Source: Hydrogenophaga pseudoflava NBRC 102511 (GTDB lineage: Bacteria > Pseudomonadota > Gammaproteobacteria > Burkholderiales > Burkholderiaceae_C). Taken from it: a stretch of 64,000 nucleotides of DNA. The translations under genes were made by a program, and so were the position numbers. The stretch is taken from NCBI RefSeq assembly GCF_001592285.1, contig NZ_BCWQ01000016.1, forward strand, positions 62,001-126,000, written 5' to 3'. Below are positions 47,614-56,269 of the stretch, piece by piece (position 1 is the first letter of the stretch; each line of letters opens with the position of its first letter). The notes beneath the pieces are model-generated. The model saw only the letters and a program-made list of their open reading frames with translations. It was not told the DNA's origin and did no database searches.

Positions 47614-47739
47614 AGACTGAGCCGGACCACGCCACCCGGGGGTTGTTGCGGCGGACCGCAAGCGGTTGAACCGGGCGGCGCCGGGGTGTGGGAACATCCC
47701 GGTTCGTCGTTCACAACAACCGTTTTCAGGGAAGCCGCC

Positions 47740-48102
47740 ATGACACAGAAGATCGATCCCGCCAAGCTCAAGGCCGCCGCCGAGCGCCTTGAATGGGTTT
47801 GCCAGCAGTATCCGAATGAGGAGAGCGTTCAACATGTGTTGAAGGTCATGCAACCCATGATCGACGACGCCAAGGCCGGCCGCATTCTGGAGCCGATACC
47901 GGACAGGTTCGAGCTGCCGTTCCGCTGGGCAATGTCGTCTGAAGGTCTGTTTCGCGAATTTGCGGATCCAGACCTGGAGAGCGCCTACGTGGACTTCGGC
48001 ATCGAACTGGAAGGCGGTTTGTCAGAGCAGGAAAAGCGGATCCTGGCGAAATTTGAAGCCCGAGTGGCTGCCAAATCCAAAGGCATGGGGAATGCTTCAT
48101 GA
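47740..48102 (+). CDS. small protein, likely immunity partner of the next gene
   Basis: A 120-residue acidic, cytosolic-looking protein without signal peptide or membrane helix. It has no family I recognise; visible parts include KAAAERLEWVCQQYPNEES, PIPDRFELPFRW and FADPDLESAYVDFGIELEGG. The stop overlaps the next ATG (ATGA), so the two are translationally coupled, as in immunity-effector pairs. Base composition is lower in GC than flanking genes. Neutralisation of the neighbouring toxin-like domain is inference. AGGGAAG precedes the ATG at 47740. Confidence 0.6.
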   Translation: MTQKIDPAKLKAAAERLEWVCQQYPNEESVQHVLKVMQPMIDDAKAGRILEPIPDRFELPFRWAMSSEGLFREFADPDLESAYVDFGIELEGGLSEQEKRILAKFEARVAAKSKGMGNAS

Positions 48103-50126
48103 GCGACCCCGACCTGACGCCAGAAGCCCTAAAGCAGCGATACCCACAAGACGTTGTCGCCAAATCGGAAACCTTTGTGACTCGTGGGGTGAGCAAAGAA
48201 GCCGCCTTGGGCTTTCTTGAAACGCCTGGAGGCGAGCGTTATCTCGACCTCTTGCATGAGGCCTCACCCAACACGCCGCTGCCTGATCTCCAAGAGCGAG
48301 CCATCAAACAGATCACCTCCGGTCGCGAACTCCCCCGCATGGAGATGCTCGACGAGCCCCTGGTCAAGATCGTCCCCAAAGGCCAGCAACCTTCACCCTA
48401 CTCTCCGTTCTGGGCCAAGGAAGCCGACCTCGACGCAGCCATCCAGCAACGCAAGAACCTCTCGCGACACTTCGCCCTCCCCGTCGCCAGCGAATCGCCC
48501 CAATACGACGTCTACAAGATCACTCCCAAAGCGCCCACCGAAGTCTTCGTCAACACCGTGGCGCCGACCAGCGAGCTGGACGGCCAAGTCACCAAACCAG
48601 GTGGCGCAAGGCAGTTTCTGACGCCCAACCGCCAGCTCTACGAACCCGCGGAATTGGTCAAGACCATCGACAACCGGCTGCCCCTCTCCACCGCCATCCA
48701 GCACGGCATCCGTCCCGCCAGCAAAGCCGCGGGCGTGCTGGGCACGGCCTACGGCGTGGTGGACGCCAAAGGCCAGGTCGACGCCGCCATCGACACCGCA
48801 CGCTCCAACCGCGAGCAGTGGGTGCGCGGGGGCGAGGAGACGGCCAACCAGACCGTCAAGACCGCTGTCACTGGAGGCGCTGCCACTGTGGGCGCCATCC
48901 CCGGCGCGGCCGCAGGCGCGCTCACCAGCCCGGTCACAGGGCCGGTCGGCCCGGTGGTCGGTGGTCTGGCCACCGGTGGCGCCGCAGCCTATGGCGCCGA
49001 GAAGCTCTACGAGGAATCGCGCCTGCAGCAGTGGAGCAAGACGCTGGGGCGCGAGGTGGGGCAGCTGGGTTATGACTACGTGTCGAAGGAAGGCCGCCTG
49101 CTGCGCCAGGTCAACGGGCTCAGGGAAGATCTTTCGCACACCACCGACCCGGCCGAGCGCGCACGCCTGCAGACCCGGCTGGACGCGGCCAGCACCGCCT
49201 TCGGCCAGGAAGCCGAACGCAACGGGCGCTACTTCGAGGGCCGGGCCGGCATCGACCAGGGCTGGGAGGCGATGCACGCGCGCTTCCCCAAGGTGGACAA
49301 GGACGATGTGAACGACGCCCTGGCCCGCCACATCGACGCCGGCAAGAAGCCCCTTGATGCGGTGCGCGGGGCCTACAGCGACGCGGTGCACGAGCAGTAC
49401 CCACGCGCCCTGCCCCACGAACCGCTGGAGAACTACCGTGCGCTGAGCCCTCAGCAGCTGGCGCAGAAGCACCAGCAGTTCGCTGGCGTGGTGGCGCAGG
49501 GCCGCCGCACGGTGGAGGCACTGCAAGCGAACAAGGACTCGCACAACAACGTCGACCAGGGCTGGCCCAGGGCGCTGGCGCAGCAGCGTCAGGCCGGGCG
49601 CGTACAGCAAGGGGCCAACGAGTTGTGGCGGGACATCGGTCACCTGGGCGCGATCCGCGAGGCCTACAAGGAGCGCGGCCTGACGCCGCCGGAGCTGCCC
49701 GCCGAGTTGAAGCCCCGCAACCCTCAGGCCGCGCCGACGCGCTCGAGTCAGACCTCGCTCACGCCCGAACAGCAGCGCCACCACGCGCTGGCCCGCGAGC
49801 AGCTGGCACCCGGGCTGCGCGCCCGGGGGCTGGACGACGAGCGCATCGACCGCGTCAGCGCAGCAGCGGTGAGCCACGCGCAGGCGCATGCGCACCGCGG
49901 CGAGGTGCGCGCCTTTCACCTGAGCAAGGACGGCGAACGGATCGCGATGGTGCAGGCCAGCGCGCCGGTCAGCGAGTTCGGCGTGCGGGAGGCGCAGACA
50001 AAACCCGCAGAGCAGCACCTGGCGCAGGCACAGCAGACGGCCCAGGCGCAGACGCAGGACACCGCCCGCACCGCCGCAGCCCCTGCTGCACCGACCCACG
50101 CCGCGCCCGAGCGCGCGATGGCCTGA
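48099..50126 (+). CDS. putative type IV secretion effector with XVIPCD-like tail
   Basis: A 675-residue protein in three parts. Residues about 80-190 look like a small toxin fold: VKIVPKGQ, SPYSPFWAKE, ALPVASESPQYDVYKI, NTVAPTSEL and GGARQFLTPNR. This order recalls TNT-like and ADP-ribosyltransferase-like toxins, where a GGG-Q motif ends the domain. Residues about 250-300 are Gly/Ala-rich and hydrophobic. Residues about 549-640 (LAPGLRARGLDDERIDRVSAA, then HLSKDGERIAMVQ), followed by a Gln/Ala-rich tail, resemble the XVIPCD secretion signal. No VirB/VirD4 genes are in the window. Function is inferred. Confidence 0.6.
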   Translation: MSDPDLTPEALKQRYPQDVVAKSETFVTRGVSKEAALGFLETPGGERYLDLLHEASPNTPLPDLQERAIKQITSGRELPRMEMLDEPLVKIVPKGQQPSPYSPFWAKEADLDAAIQQRKNLSRHFALPVASESPQYDVYKITPKAPTEVFVNTVAPTSELDGQVTKPGGARQFLTPNRQLYEPAELVKTIDNRLPLSTAIQHGIRPASKAAGVLGTAYGVVDAKGQVDAAIDTARSNREQWVRGGEETANQTVKTAVTGGAATVGAIPGAAAGALTSPVTGPVGPVVGGLATGGAAAYGAEKLYEESRLQQWSKTLGREVGQLGYDYVSKEGRLLRQVNGLREDLSHTTDPAERARLQTRLDAASTAFGQEAERNGRYFEGRAGIDQGWEAMHARFPKVDKDDVNDALARHIDAGKKPLDAVRGAYSDAVHEQYPRALPHEPLENYRALSPQQLAQKHQQFAGVVAQGRRTVEALQANKDSHNNVDQGWPRALAQQRQAGRVQQGANELWRDIGHLGAIREAYKERGLTPPELPAELKPRNPQAAPTRSSQTSLTPEQQRHHALAREQLAPGLRARGLDDERIDRVSAAAVSHAQAHAHRGEVRAFHLSKDGERIAMVQASAPVSEFGVREAQTKPAEQHLAQAQQTAQAQTQDTARTAAAPAAPTHAAPERAMA

Positions 50127-50147
50127 GCGGTTGAGCGTGGGGGTCAG

Positions 50148-50180
50148 GAATTCAGCGCCGGGCCGCCCCAAGCTGAATTC
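50148..50180. repeat. nine-base inverted repeat after the effector gene
   Basis: gaattcagc (50148-50156) and gctgaattc (50172-50180) form a perfect inverted repeat around a 15-base GC-rich spacer, 22 bases after the effector stop. No T run follows, so it is a hairpin of unknown role, perhaps a weak terminator or an insertion scar. Confidence 0.5.
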
Positions 50181-50182
50181 GC

Positions 50183-50230
50183 ACCCCCTCGGGGGGGCAG
50201 CGACCCGCGCAGCGGCGGAGCGTGGGGGCT
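50183..50230. repeat. shorter relative of the dispersed GC-rich repeat
   Basis: The segment shares the layout of the ~88-bp repeats: a C run, a CCGC..GCGG hairpin, then a G run ending gggggc. It covers only about half their length. It lies between the effector and the fumC stop. Assignment to the same family is by architecture, not full identity. Confidence 0.5.
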
Positions 50231-51650
50231 ACGTGTCCTCTCCCGTCAGCCGCGCCGGGTCGAGCAGCCGCTCCAGCTCTTCGCGCGGCAGGTTGGTGTG
50301 CTCGACCGCGACATCGACGATGGGCCGACCCTCGCGGTAGGCCTGCTTGGCGATCTCGGCGGCCTTTGCGTAGCCGATCAGCGGGTTGAGCGCCGTCACG
50401 AGGATCGGGTTGCGCGCCAGCGCCTGCTGCAGCCGCGCCTCGTTGACCCTGAAGCTGGCGATGGCCTTGTCGGCCAGCAGGGGCATCACGTTGGCCAGCA
50501 GGCCGATGCTCTCCAGGAGGTTGCGCGCGATCACCGGCAGCATCACGTTGAGCTCGAAGTTGCCCGACTGCCCGGCAACGGTGAGGGTGGTGTCGTTGCC
50601 GATCACCTGCGCCGCCACCATCGCGGTGGCCTCGGGGATCACCGGGTTGACCTTGCCGGGCATGATGGACGAGCCCGGCTGCAGGCTTTCCAGCTCGATC
50701 TCGCCCAGGCCCGCGAGCGGGCCGGAGTTCATCCAGCGCAGGTCGTTGGCGATCTTCATCAGCGCCACCGCCAGCGTCTTGAGCGCGCCCGATGTGGCCA
50801 CCGCCGTGTCCTGCGCACCCATCAGCGCGAAGCGGTTGGCGGCCGGCGCGAACGGCAGGCCTGTGGCGCCTGCCAGCGCGGCGGCGCACAGCGGCGCGAA
50901 ACGCGGGTCGGCGTTCACCCCGGTGCCCACCGCGGTGCCGCCCAGCGCGAGCTGCTGCAGCGCGGTGGCCGCAGCGCGCAGGGGCCCGGCCGCGGCCTCC
51001 AGCTGCGCCGCCCAGCCGGCCAGCGCCTGGCCCATGCGCACCGGCGTCGCGTCCATGAGGTGGGTGCGCCCGGTCTTGACGTAGGCATGGGTCTGCGCGG
51101 CCTTGGCCTGCGTGACCGCCACCAGGTGGTCGAGCGCCGGCAGCAGGCGCTGGTGCAGGGCCAGCGCGGCGGCCACGTGGATGGCGCTGGGCACCATGTC
51201 GTTGCTGCTCTGGCTGGCGTTGACCTGGTCGTTGGGGTGCACCGGCGTGCCCAGCGTGCGGCTGGCCAACGTGGCGATCACCTCGTTGGCGTTCATGTGG
51301 CTGCTGGTGCCCGAGCCGGTCTGGAAGACGTCGACCGGGAAGTGCGGCAGCAGCGCCGCATCGTCCAGCGCCAGCAGCGCGGCGCAGGCCTGCGCGATGG
51401 CCCCGGCCTCGGCGGCGGGAATGGCCAGCAGCTCGCCGTTGGCCTGCGCGGCGGCGGCCTTGAGCTGCAGCAGCGCGCGCACGAAGAGCGGGGGCATCGG
51501 CTGGCCGCTGACTGGAAAATTGAGCACGGCGCGCTGGGTCTGCGCACCGTAGAGCGCCTGGGCCGGCACAGACACCGCGCCCATGGAATCGTGTTCGGTG
51601 CGCCAGTCGCCGCTTTCCGCCGCGGGACCGGACGTGTGGGGAGGGATCAT
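50229..51650 (-). CDS. fumC: fumarate hydratase class II
   Basis: A 473-residue iron-independent fumarase. It has GSGTSSHMNANEV, the active-site HPNDQVNASQSSND, TGRTHLMDATP and the signature GSSIMPGKVNP. It hydrates fumarate to malate in the TCA cycle without an iron-sulfur cluster. It lies downstream of a fagA-like and a coiled-coil gene, with a Fur box in front of the set. This matches the Pseudomonas logic of making FumC when iron is short. The start at 51650 is preferred over longer in-frame extensions. Confidence 0.93.
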   Translation of the reverse strand: MIPPHTSGPAAESGDWRTEHDSMGAVSVPAQALYGAQTQRAVLNFPVSGQPMPPLFVRALLQLKAAAAQANGELLAIPAAEAGAIAQACAALLALDDAALLPHFPVDVFQTGSGTSSHMNANEVIATLASRTLGTPVHPNDQVNASQSSNDMVPSAIHVAAALALHQRLLPALDHLVAVTQAKAAQTHAYVKTGRTHLMDATPVRMGQALAGWAAQLEAAAGPLRAAATALQQLALGGTAVGTGVNADPRFAPLCAAALAGATGLPFAPAANRFALMGAQDTAVATSGALKTLAVALMKIANDLRWMNSGPLAGLGEIELESLQPGSSIMPGKVNPVIPEATAMVAAQVIGNDTTLTVAGQSGNFELNVMLPVIARNLLESIGLLANVMPLLADKAIASFRVNEARLQQALARNPILVTALNPLIGYAKAAEIAKQAYREGRPIVDVAVEHTNLPREELERLLDPARLTGEDT

Positions 51651-51750
51651 GGGACGCTCCCATCGGATGACCGCAGGGCCGGGGCGCCATGGTGCGCCCG
51701 TCCGCCGGGCACCACCCCGGTGCCCCCCGATGCGACCACTGCGGGCAGGG

Positions 51751-52191
51751 TCACTCCGGGTCCGACGGGCCAGCCCCGCGGGTGGCGGTGGACAGGGTCT
51801 CGTCCTCCAGCCGATCACAGGCCTGCCCGGTGCGCCGGCACTGTCCGTCGGGCTCCAGCCAGGGGTGGGCGTGGCCGGCACAGCCGGTCTGGCAGATCAC
51901 GGCCTGGGCCTCGAGCAGCCCGGGAGCCATGCGCGGAGCAAGACCACGCGGGCCGGTCGCGGCCCGCGGGACCAGCGCTGCCGACCGGAGGTCCCAGGCC
52001 ACGGCCGTGCGCATCCGCACGAGTTCGCCGCGCAACCGGATGTTCTCTCCGTCCAGCGCCGCCTGCCGCCGGGCGCTGGCCTGCAACTGATCGCCAACAC
52101 GCTGCTGCAGCTGTGCCAGCCGCCGCGACAGGACGCCGTGTTCGGCCACCAGCTCGCGCACCACCAGGGTCCTCGCTTCGTGTCTGGCCAT
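51751..52191 (-). CDS. coiled-coil protein of the fumC operon
   Basis: A 146-residue protein starting MARHEARTLVV. Residues about 8-70 form a heptad-rich, charged coiled coil (ELVAEHGVLSRRLAQLQQRV). The C-terminal part has four Cys in CQTGCAGHAHPWLEPDGQC and TGQAC, a possible metal site. The position between fagA-like and fumC resembles the orfX of Pseudomonas fagA-fumC-orfX-sodA operons, though the order differs. No biochemical role is known to me. Confidence 0.65.
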   Translation of the reverse strand: MARHEARTLVVRELVAEHGVLSRRLAQLQQRVGDQLQASARRQAALDGENIRLRGELVRMRTAVAWDLRSAALVPRAATGPRGLAPRMAPGLLEAQAVICQTGCAGHAHPWLEPDGQCRRTGQACDRLEDETLSTATRGAGPSDPE

Positions 52192-52205
52192 GGCGGGGCG
52201 GCCAC

Positions 52206-52532
52206 TCACTGCAGCACCTCCGGTGCGCTGTGCCACAGCGGCGTGGGGGCCGGTACGCACCTCGGGGCACCTCCCTGTTCGACCTCCAGCTGCCAGCGCG
52301 TTCTCAGGTTGGCCAGCATGCAGCGCATGTGGGGCGAGACCTGAGGGTGCTCGGACAGGAAAAACAGGTTGGACACCAGCTTGCGCGCCAGCAGCGACCG
52401 GTGCAGGTCGCCTGCGGCGGCCTGCGCATAGCCGGTCATGAGGGCCAGCGTGCCGGCCATGAGTGCCTCCACCGAGGGCAGCACATATTCCTCGTCGCAG
52501 CAGGCGTTGATCGGGGTGTCGGGATGATTCAC
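52206..52532 (-). CDS. FagA-like small protein
   Basis: A 108-residue protein, helical in its middle (EALMAGTLALMTGYAQAA, then LARKLVSNLFFLSEHP and CMLANLRTRWQLE). No signal peptide. It is the first gene behind the Fur box and is followed 14 bases later by the coiled-coil gene and then fumC. That position is that of fagA (fumC-associated gene A) in Pseudomonas. Homology to FagA is inferred from context and size. Confidence 0.55.
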   Translation of the reverse strand: MNHPDTPINACCDEEYVLPSVEALMAGTLALMTGYAQAAAGDLHRSLLARKLVSNLFFLSEHPQVSPHMRCMLANLRTRWQLEVEQGGAPRCVPAPTPLWHSAPEVLQ

Positions 52533-52630
52533 GGGAGGGCCTCCATGCCGGTGGGTTCCATCGCTGGCTGGCAGGAAACAGGCGTCGCAACGGAGCCTGG
52601 CTGGCTGGCGGTCAACAGATGACTCAGTAT

Positions 52631-52647
52631 ATGAGAATCATTCTCAT
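52631..52647. promoter_or_regulatory. divergent Fur box between fagA-fumC and bfr
   Basis: atgagaatcattctcat is a perfect palindrome around one central base and contains the Fur half-site GAGAAT/ATTCTC. It lies 99 bases from the fagA-like start on one side and 106 from bfr on the other, so it could regulate both. Iron would repress the fumC operon, while bfr is usually iron-induced. Confidence 0.8.
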
Positions 52648-52752
52648 TATTCAACTGCCGAAGTGCGGCTGCCTGTCCGGCGTTTGGTGTCGGCGCGGCG
52701 CGACGCCACAATGCGGGTCGAGCGCTGCCAATTTTCAAGAAAGGAGCTCACC

Positions 52753-53229
52753 ATGAAAGGCGACCCGCAAGCCATTGCCCACCTGCAGGCCCAACTCAAG
52801 AACGAGCTGACCGCCATCAACCAGTACTTCGTGCACTACCGCATGCTCAAGCACTGGGGCCTGGACAAGCTGGCCAAGAAGGAATATTCAGAGTCGATCG
52901 GCGAGATGAAACACGCCGACTGGCTGATGGACCGCATCTTCATGCTCGACGGCCTGCCCAACCTGCAGGACCTGGGCAAGCTCAACATCGGCGAAAACGT
53001 GCCCGAGATGCTGGGCAGCGATCTGGCGCTGGAGCGCGGTGCGCAGGCCACCATCAAGGACGGCGTCGCCTATTGCGAGTCGGTGCGCGACTTCGTCTCT
53101 CGCGACCTGCTGATGAAGATCCTGGACGACACCGAGGAACACATCGACTTCCTCGAAACCCAGCTCGAACTCATCGACAAGGTGGGCATCCAGAACTATC
53201 TGCAGAGCCAGATGGGCGACGAGGGCTGA
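52753..53229 (+). CDS. bfr: bacterioferritin
   Basis: A 158-residue ferritin-fold protein close in sequence and length to E. coli Bfr. It keeps heme-binding Met52 and ferroxidase ligands Glu18, Glu51, His54, Glu94 and His130, but position 127 is Thr (LDDTEEH) where E. coli has the bridging Glu127. It forms a 24-subunit iron store with inter-subunit heme. A strong AAGGAG precedes the ATG. Bfd, which reduces the heme to release iron, is encoded 110 bases downstream. Confidence 0.95.
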   Translation: MKGDPQAIAHLQAQLKNELTAINQYFVHYRMLKHWGLDKLAKKEYSESIGEMKHADWLMDRIFMLDGLPNLQDLGKLNIGENVPEMLGSDLALERGAQATIKDGVAYCESVRDFVSRDLLMKILDDTEEHIDFLETQLELIDKVGIQNYLQSQMGDEG

Positions 53230-53296
53230 CCGGAGATCCCCCGGACACCGGGGGTCAATTCCCTGGGCACATAGGGGACTTTGCGGTTTGAATGCG

Positions 53297-53312
53297 AGCA
53301 ATTATCATTTGC
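53297..53312. promoter_or_regulatory. Fur-box-like site upstream of bfd
   Basis: The stretch gagcaattatcatttg carries the Fur half-site in reverse (ATGATAATTG) and lies 28 bases from the bfd start. bfd is induced by iron limitation in other bacteria. The match is partial. Confidence 0.5.
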
Positions 53313-53339
53313 TTGTTCTTCCTCTGACCCCTTGCCACC

Positions 53340-53552
53340 ATGATCGTCTGTGTCTGCCGCCGTGTGAACGACAAAGCCATCGCCCAGGCCGCGCGCTGCG
53401 GCGCGAGCTTCGACGACATCCAGATCGACATGGGTGTGGCCACCCAGTGCGGGCAGTGCGAGTCCAGCGCCCGCGCCGTGTGGATGCAGTGCCGCCCCTC
53501 CCAGCCCACCGCACACCTGCAACTGCAGACCGAGGCACCGGCGCCGGCCTGA
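53340..53552 (+). CDS. bfd: bacterioferritin-associated ferredoxin
   Basis: A 70-residue [2Fe-2S] protein with the four Cys ligands at 4, 6, 37 and 40 (MIVCVCRRVND and TQCGQC). The spacing matches the Bfd fold. It passes electrons to the heme of bacterioferritin so that stored iron is reduced and released. The C-terminal 20 residues are a Pro/Ala/Gln-rich extension. Confidence 0.93.
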   Translation: MIVCVCRRVNDKAIAQAARCGASFDDIQIDMGVATQCGQCESSARAVWMQCRPSQPTAHLQLQTEAPAPA

Positions 53553-53567
53553 TTCCGGACCCCTTGC

Positions 53568-53600
53568 AGCAAAAAGCCGCCCCCGGGGCGGCTTTTTGCT
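53568..53600 (+). terminator. terminator after bfd
   Basis: A long stem formed by agcaaaaagccgcc and ggcggctttttgct with a short C/G loop lies just after the bfd stop. The T run in the right arm makes it a good rho-independent terminator, symmetrical enough to work both ways. Confidence 0.85.
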
Positions 53601-53711
53601 GTGGAAAACCGTGCTTGCGCGCGCCGGATTCCGGCCCAGAATGTCACAGGCACCCGAACCATCCGTTCGCAAAAAAACGATGGTCATGCCGAATCCCAAG
53701 ATTTAGAATGC

Positions 53712-53731
53712 GCAATAGCGTTTCGCATTGC
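53712..53731. promoter_or_regulatory. inverted repeat operator candidate before maeB
   Basis: gcaat at 53712-53716 and attgc at 53727-53731 form a perfect inverted repeat around ten bases. It is nested in a looser aatgcg/cgcatt repeat and lies 27 bases before the maeB ATG, a typical repressor position. The protein that binds is unknown. Confidence 0.45.
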
Positions 53732-53757
53732 AGAATCACCTCGCCGGAGACAGTCCA

Positions 53758-56064
53758 ATGAGCACCGAACAAGCACAGAACAAGCGCGCAGAGCTGCGCC
53801 GCGCCGCCCTCGAATACCACGAGAAACCCGTCCCCGGCAAAGTGGCCATTGCCGCCACCAAGCAGTTGGTCAACCAGCGCGACCTGGCGCTGGCCTACTC
53901 GCCCGGCGTGGCTGCGCCCTGCGAAGAAATCGTGGCCGACCCGGTCAACGCCTTCAAGTACACCAGCCGCGGCAACCTGGTGGCGGTCATCACCAACGGC
54001 ACCGCCGTGCTGGGTCTGGGCGACATCGGCCCGCTGGCGGCCAAGCCGGTGATGGAAGGCAAGGGCGTGCTGTTCAAGAAGTTCTCGGGCATCGACGTCT
54101 TCGACATCGAGATCAACGAGAAGGACCCGGACAAGCTGGTCGAGATCATCGCGGCACTCGAACCCACCTTCGGCGGCATCAACCTCGAAGACATCAAGGC
54201 GCCGGACTGCTTCTACATTGAGCGCAAGCTGCGCGAGCGCATGAAGATCCCGGTCTTCCACGACGACCAGCACGGCACCGCCATCGTGGTCGGCGCTGCC
54301 CTGCTCAACGGCCTGAAGGTCGTGGGCAAGGACGTCAAGAAAGTCAAGCTGGTGACCTCGGGCGCCGGGGCCGCCGCGCTGGCCTGCATCCAGCTGCTGG
54401 TCAAGCTGGGCCTGCCGCGCGAAAACATCTGGGTCACCGACCTGGCCGGCGTGGTCTACGAAGGCCGCACCGAACTCATGGACCCTGACAAGGCCGTGTT
54501 CGCTCAGAAGACCAAGCAGCGCACGCTCAGCGAGGCGATCGAAGGCGCCGACGTCTTCCTCGGCCTGTCAGCCGGTGGCGTGCTCAAGAAGGAGATGGTC
54601 GCCAAGATGGCCGCCAACCCGCTGATCTTCGCGCTCGCCAACCCGAACCCCGAGATCGCGCCCGAAGACGTCAAGGCGGTGCGCGACGACGCCATCATGG
54701 CCACCGGCCGCACCGACTACCCGAACCAGGTCAACAACGTCCTGTGTTTTCCGTACATCTTCCGCGGTGCGCTGGACGCCGGCGCCTCGACCATCACCGA
54801 CGAGATGGAGATCGCCGCGGTGCACGCGATTGCCGAGCTCGCCCAGGCCGAACAGAGCGAGGTGGTGGCCGCCGCGTATGCGGGCGAGAAATTGGCCTTC
54901 GGCCCCGAGTACCTGATCCCCAAGCCCTTCGACCCGCGCCTGATGATGAAGATCGCGCCGGCCGTGGCGCAGGCTGCGGCTGACAGCGGCGTGGCGCTGC
55001 GACCGGTCACCGACATGGACGCCTACAAGCAGCGCCTGCAGAGCTTCGTGTTTGCCTCCGGCACCATCATGAAGCCGCTGTATGCGGCCGCCAAGACGGC
55101 ACTGAAGAAGCGCGTCGCCTACGCCGAGGGCGAAGAGGAGCGGGTGCTGCGCGCCTGCCAGATCGTGGTCGACGAGAACCTGGCCCGCCCGACGCTGCTC
55201 GGCCGCCCGACCATCATCGCCCAGCGCATTGAGAAGTTCGGCCTGCGCCTGAAAGAGGGTCTGGACTACGACGTGGTCAACGTCGAGCAGGACGCACGCT
55301 ACCGCGAGCTCTGGACCACCTACCACCAGCTCATGGAACGCCGCGGCGTGACCGAGCAGCTGGCCAAGATCGAGATGCGCCGGCGCCTGACCCTGATCAG
55401 CTCCATGCTGCTGCGTCGCGGTGACGTGGACGGCATGATCTGCGGCACCTGGGGCAACACCCAGCTGCACCTGGACTACATCGACCAGGTGATCGGCAAG
55501 CGCGAAGGCTCCAACTGCTACGCCGCCATGAACGCGCTGATGTTGCCCGGCCGCCAGGTGTTCCTGGTGGACACGCACATCAACTACGACCCCACGGCCC
55601 AACAGCTGGCCGAGATCACCCAGATGGCGGCCCGCAAGATGATGCGCTTCGGCATCACGCCCAAGGCGGCGCTGCTCTCGCACAGCAACTTCGGCTCCAG
55701 CAACCAGCCCAGCGCGGTCAAGATGCGCGAGACCCTGGCCATCCTACAATCGAATGCACCATGGCTGGAGGTGGACGGCGAGATGCACGGCGACGTGGCG
55801 CTGGACGCCGATGCACGGGTTTCGATCATGCCGCGCTCGACCCTGCAGGGCGACGCCAACCTGCTGGTCTGCCCCAACATCGACGCGGCCAACATCGCCT
55901 ACAACCTGCTCAAGACCGCGGCTGGCGGCAACATCGCCATCGGCCCGATGCTGCTGGGGGTGGGAAAACCTGTGCATATTCTCACCGCCAGCGCCACCGT
56001 CCGCCGCATCGTCAATATGACTGCCCTCACGGTTGCCGAAGCCAACGTGCAGCGTCAAGGTTGA
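53758..56064 (+). CDS. maeB: NADP-dependent malic enzyme
   Basis: A 768-residue enzyme of the MaeB type. The malic domain (about 1-170) has [13 protein letters not shown]. An NAD(P)-binding domain has [16 protein letters not shown] and ALANPNPEI. The C-terminal phosphotransacetylase-like domain (about 435-768) is thought to be regulatory, binding acetyl-CoA. It decarboxylates malate to pyruvate and makes NADPH. The ATG at 53758 gives the conserved N-terminus [14 protein letters not shown]. Confidence 0.95.
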   Translation: MSTEQAQNKRAELRRAALEYHEKPVPGKVAIAATKQLVNQRDLALAYSPGVAAPCEEIVADPVNAFKYTSRGNLVAVITNGTAVLGLGDIGPLAAKPVMEGKGVLFKKFSGIDVFDIEINEKDPDKLVEIIAALEPTFGGINLEDIKAPDCFYIERKLRERMKIPVFHDDQHGTAIVVGAALLNGLKVVGKDVKKVKLVTSGAGAAALACIQLLVKLGLPRENIWVTDLAGVVYEGRTELMDPDKAVFAQKTKQRTLSEAIEGADVFLGLSAGGVLKKEMVAKMAANPLIFALANPNPEIAPEDVKAVRDDAIMATGRTDYPNQVNNVLCFPYIFRGALDAGASTITDEMEIAAVHAIAELAQAEQSEVVAAAYAGEKLAFGPEYLIPKPFDPRLMMKIAPAVAQAAADSGVALRPVTDMDAYKQRLQSFVFASGTIMKPLYAAAKTALKKRVAYAEGEEERVLRACQIVVDENLARPTLLGRPTIIAQRIEKFGLRLKEGLDYDVVNVEQDARYRELWTTYHQLMERRGVTEQLAKIEMRRRLTLISSMLLRRGDVDGMICGTWGNTQLHLDYIDQVIGKREGSNCYAAMNALMLPGRQVFLVDTHINYDPTAQQLAEITQMAARKMMRFGITPKAALLSHSNFGSSNQPSAVKMRETLAILQSNAPWLEVDGEMHGDVALDADARVSIMPRSTLQGDANLLVCPNIDAANIAYNLLKTAAGGNIAIGPMLLGVGKPVHILTASATVRRIVNMTALTVAEANVQRQG

Positions 56065-56111
56065 TGCATATAGCAAGCACTAACTAATTTTCACAATTGC
56101 CCCTGCTCAAC

Positions 56112-56127
56112 CTGCTTAATTAAGCAG
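56112..56127. repeat. 16-bp perfect palindrome with possible terminator
   Basis: ctgcttaattaagcag lies 48 bases after the maeB stop. Immediately after it, an aagca/tgctt mini-stem runs into a six-T stretch (to about 56146), which could end maeB transcription. The palindrome may be a binding site or part of that signal. The 205-base gap around it holds no other visible feature. Confidence 0.5.
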
Positions 56128-56269
56128 CAACAACTTGCTTTTTTGCAGCGCATCAGGCACACTTGCGCGCTTGTATTTCAGGGTTAACCCACCCCGACAA
56201 GGGGGCTCAATTCGCGCTGAGCGAACGCCCCCGGGGCAGGTGGATGGCTTCAGGAACACAGGGACTTTG

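Noticed and set aside
52192..52590. Upstream extension of the coiled-coil gene reading across fagA-like
   Set aside because: The extension is Arg/Gly/Pro-rich shadow sequence in another frame of the fagA-like gene; the ATG at 52191 gives a sensible protein and spacing.
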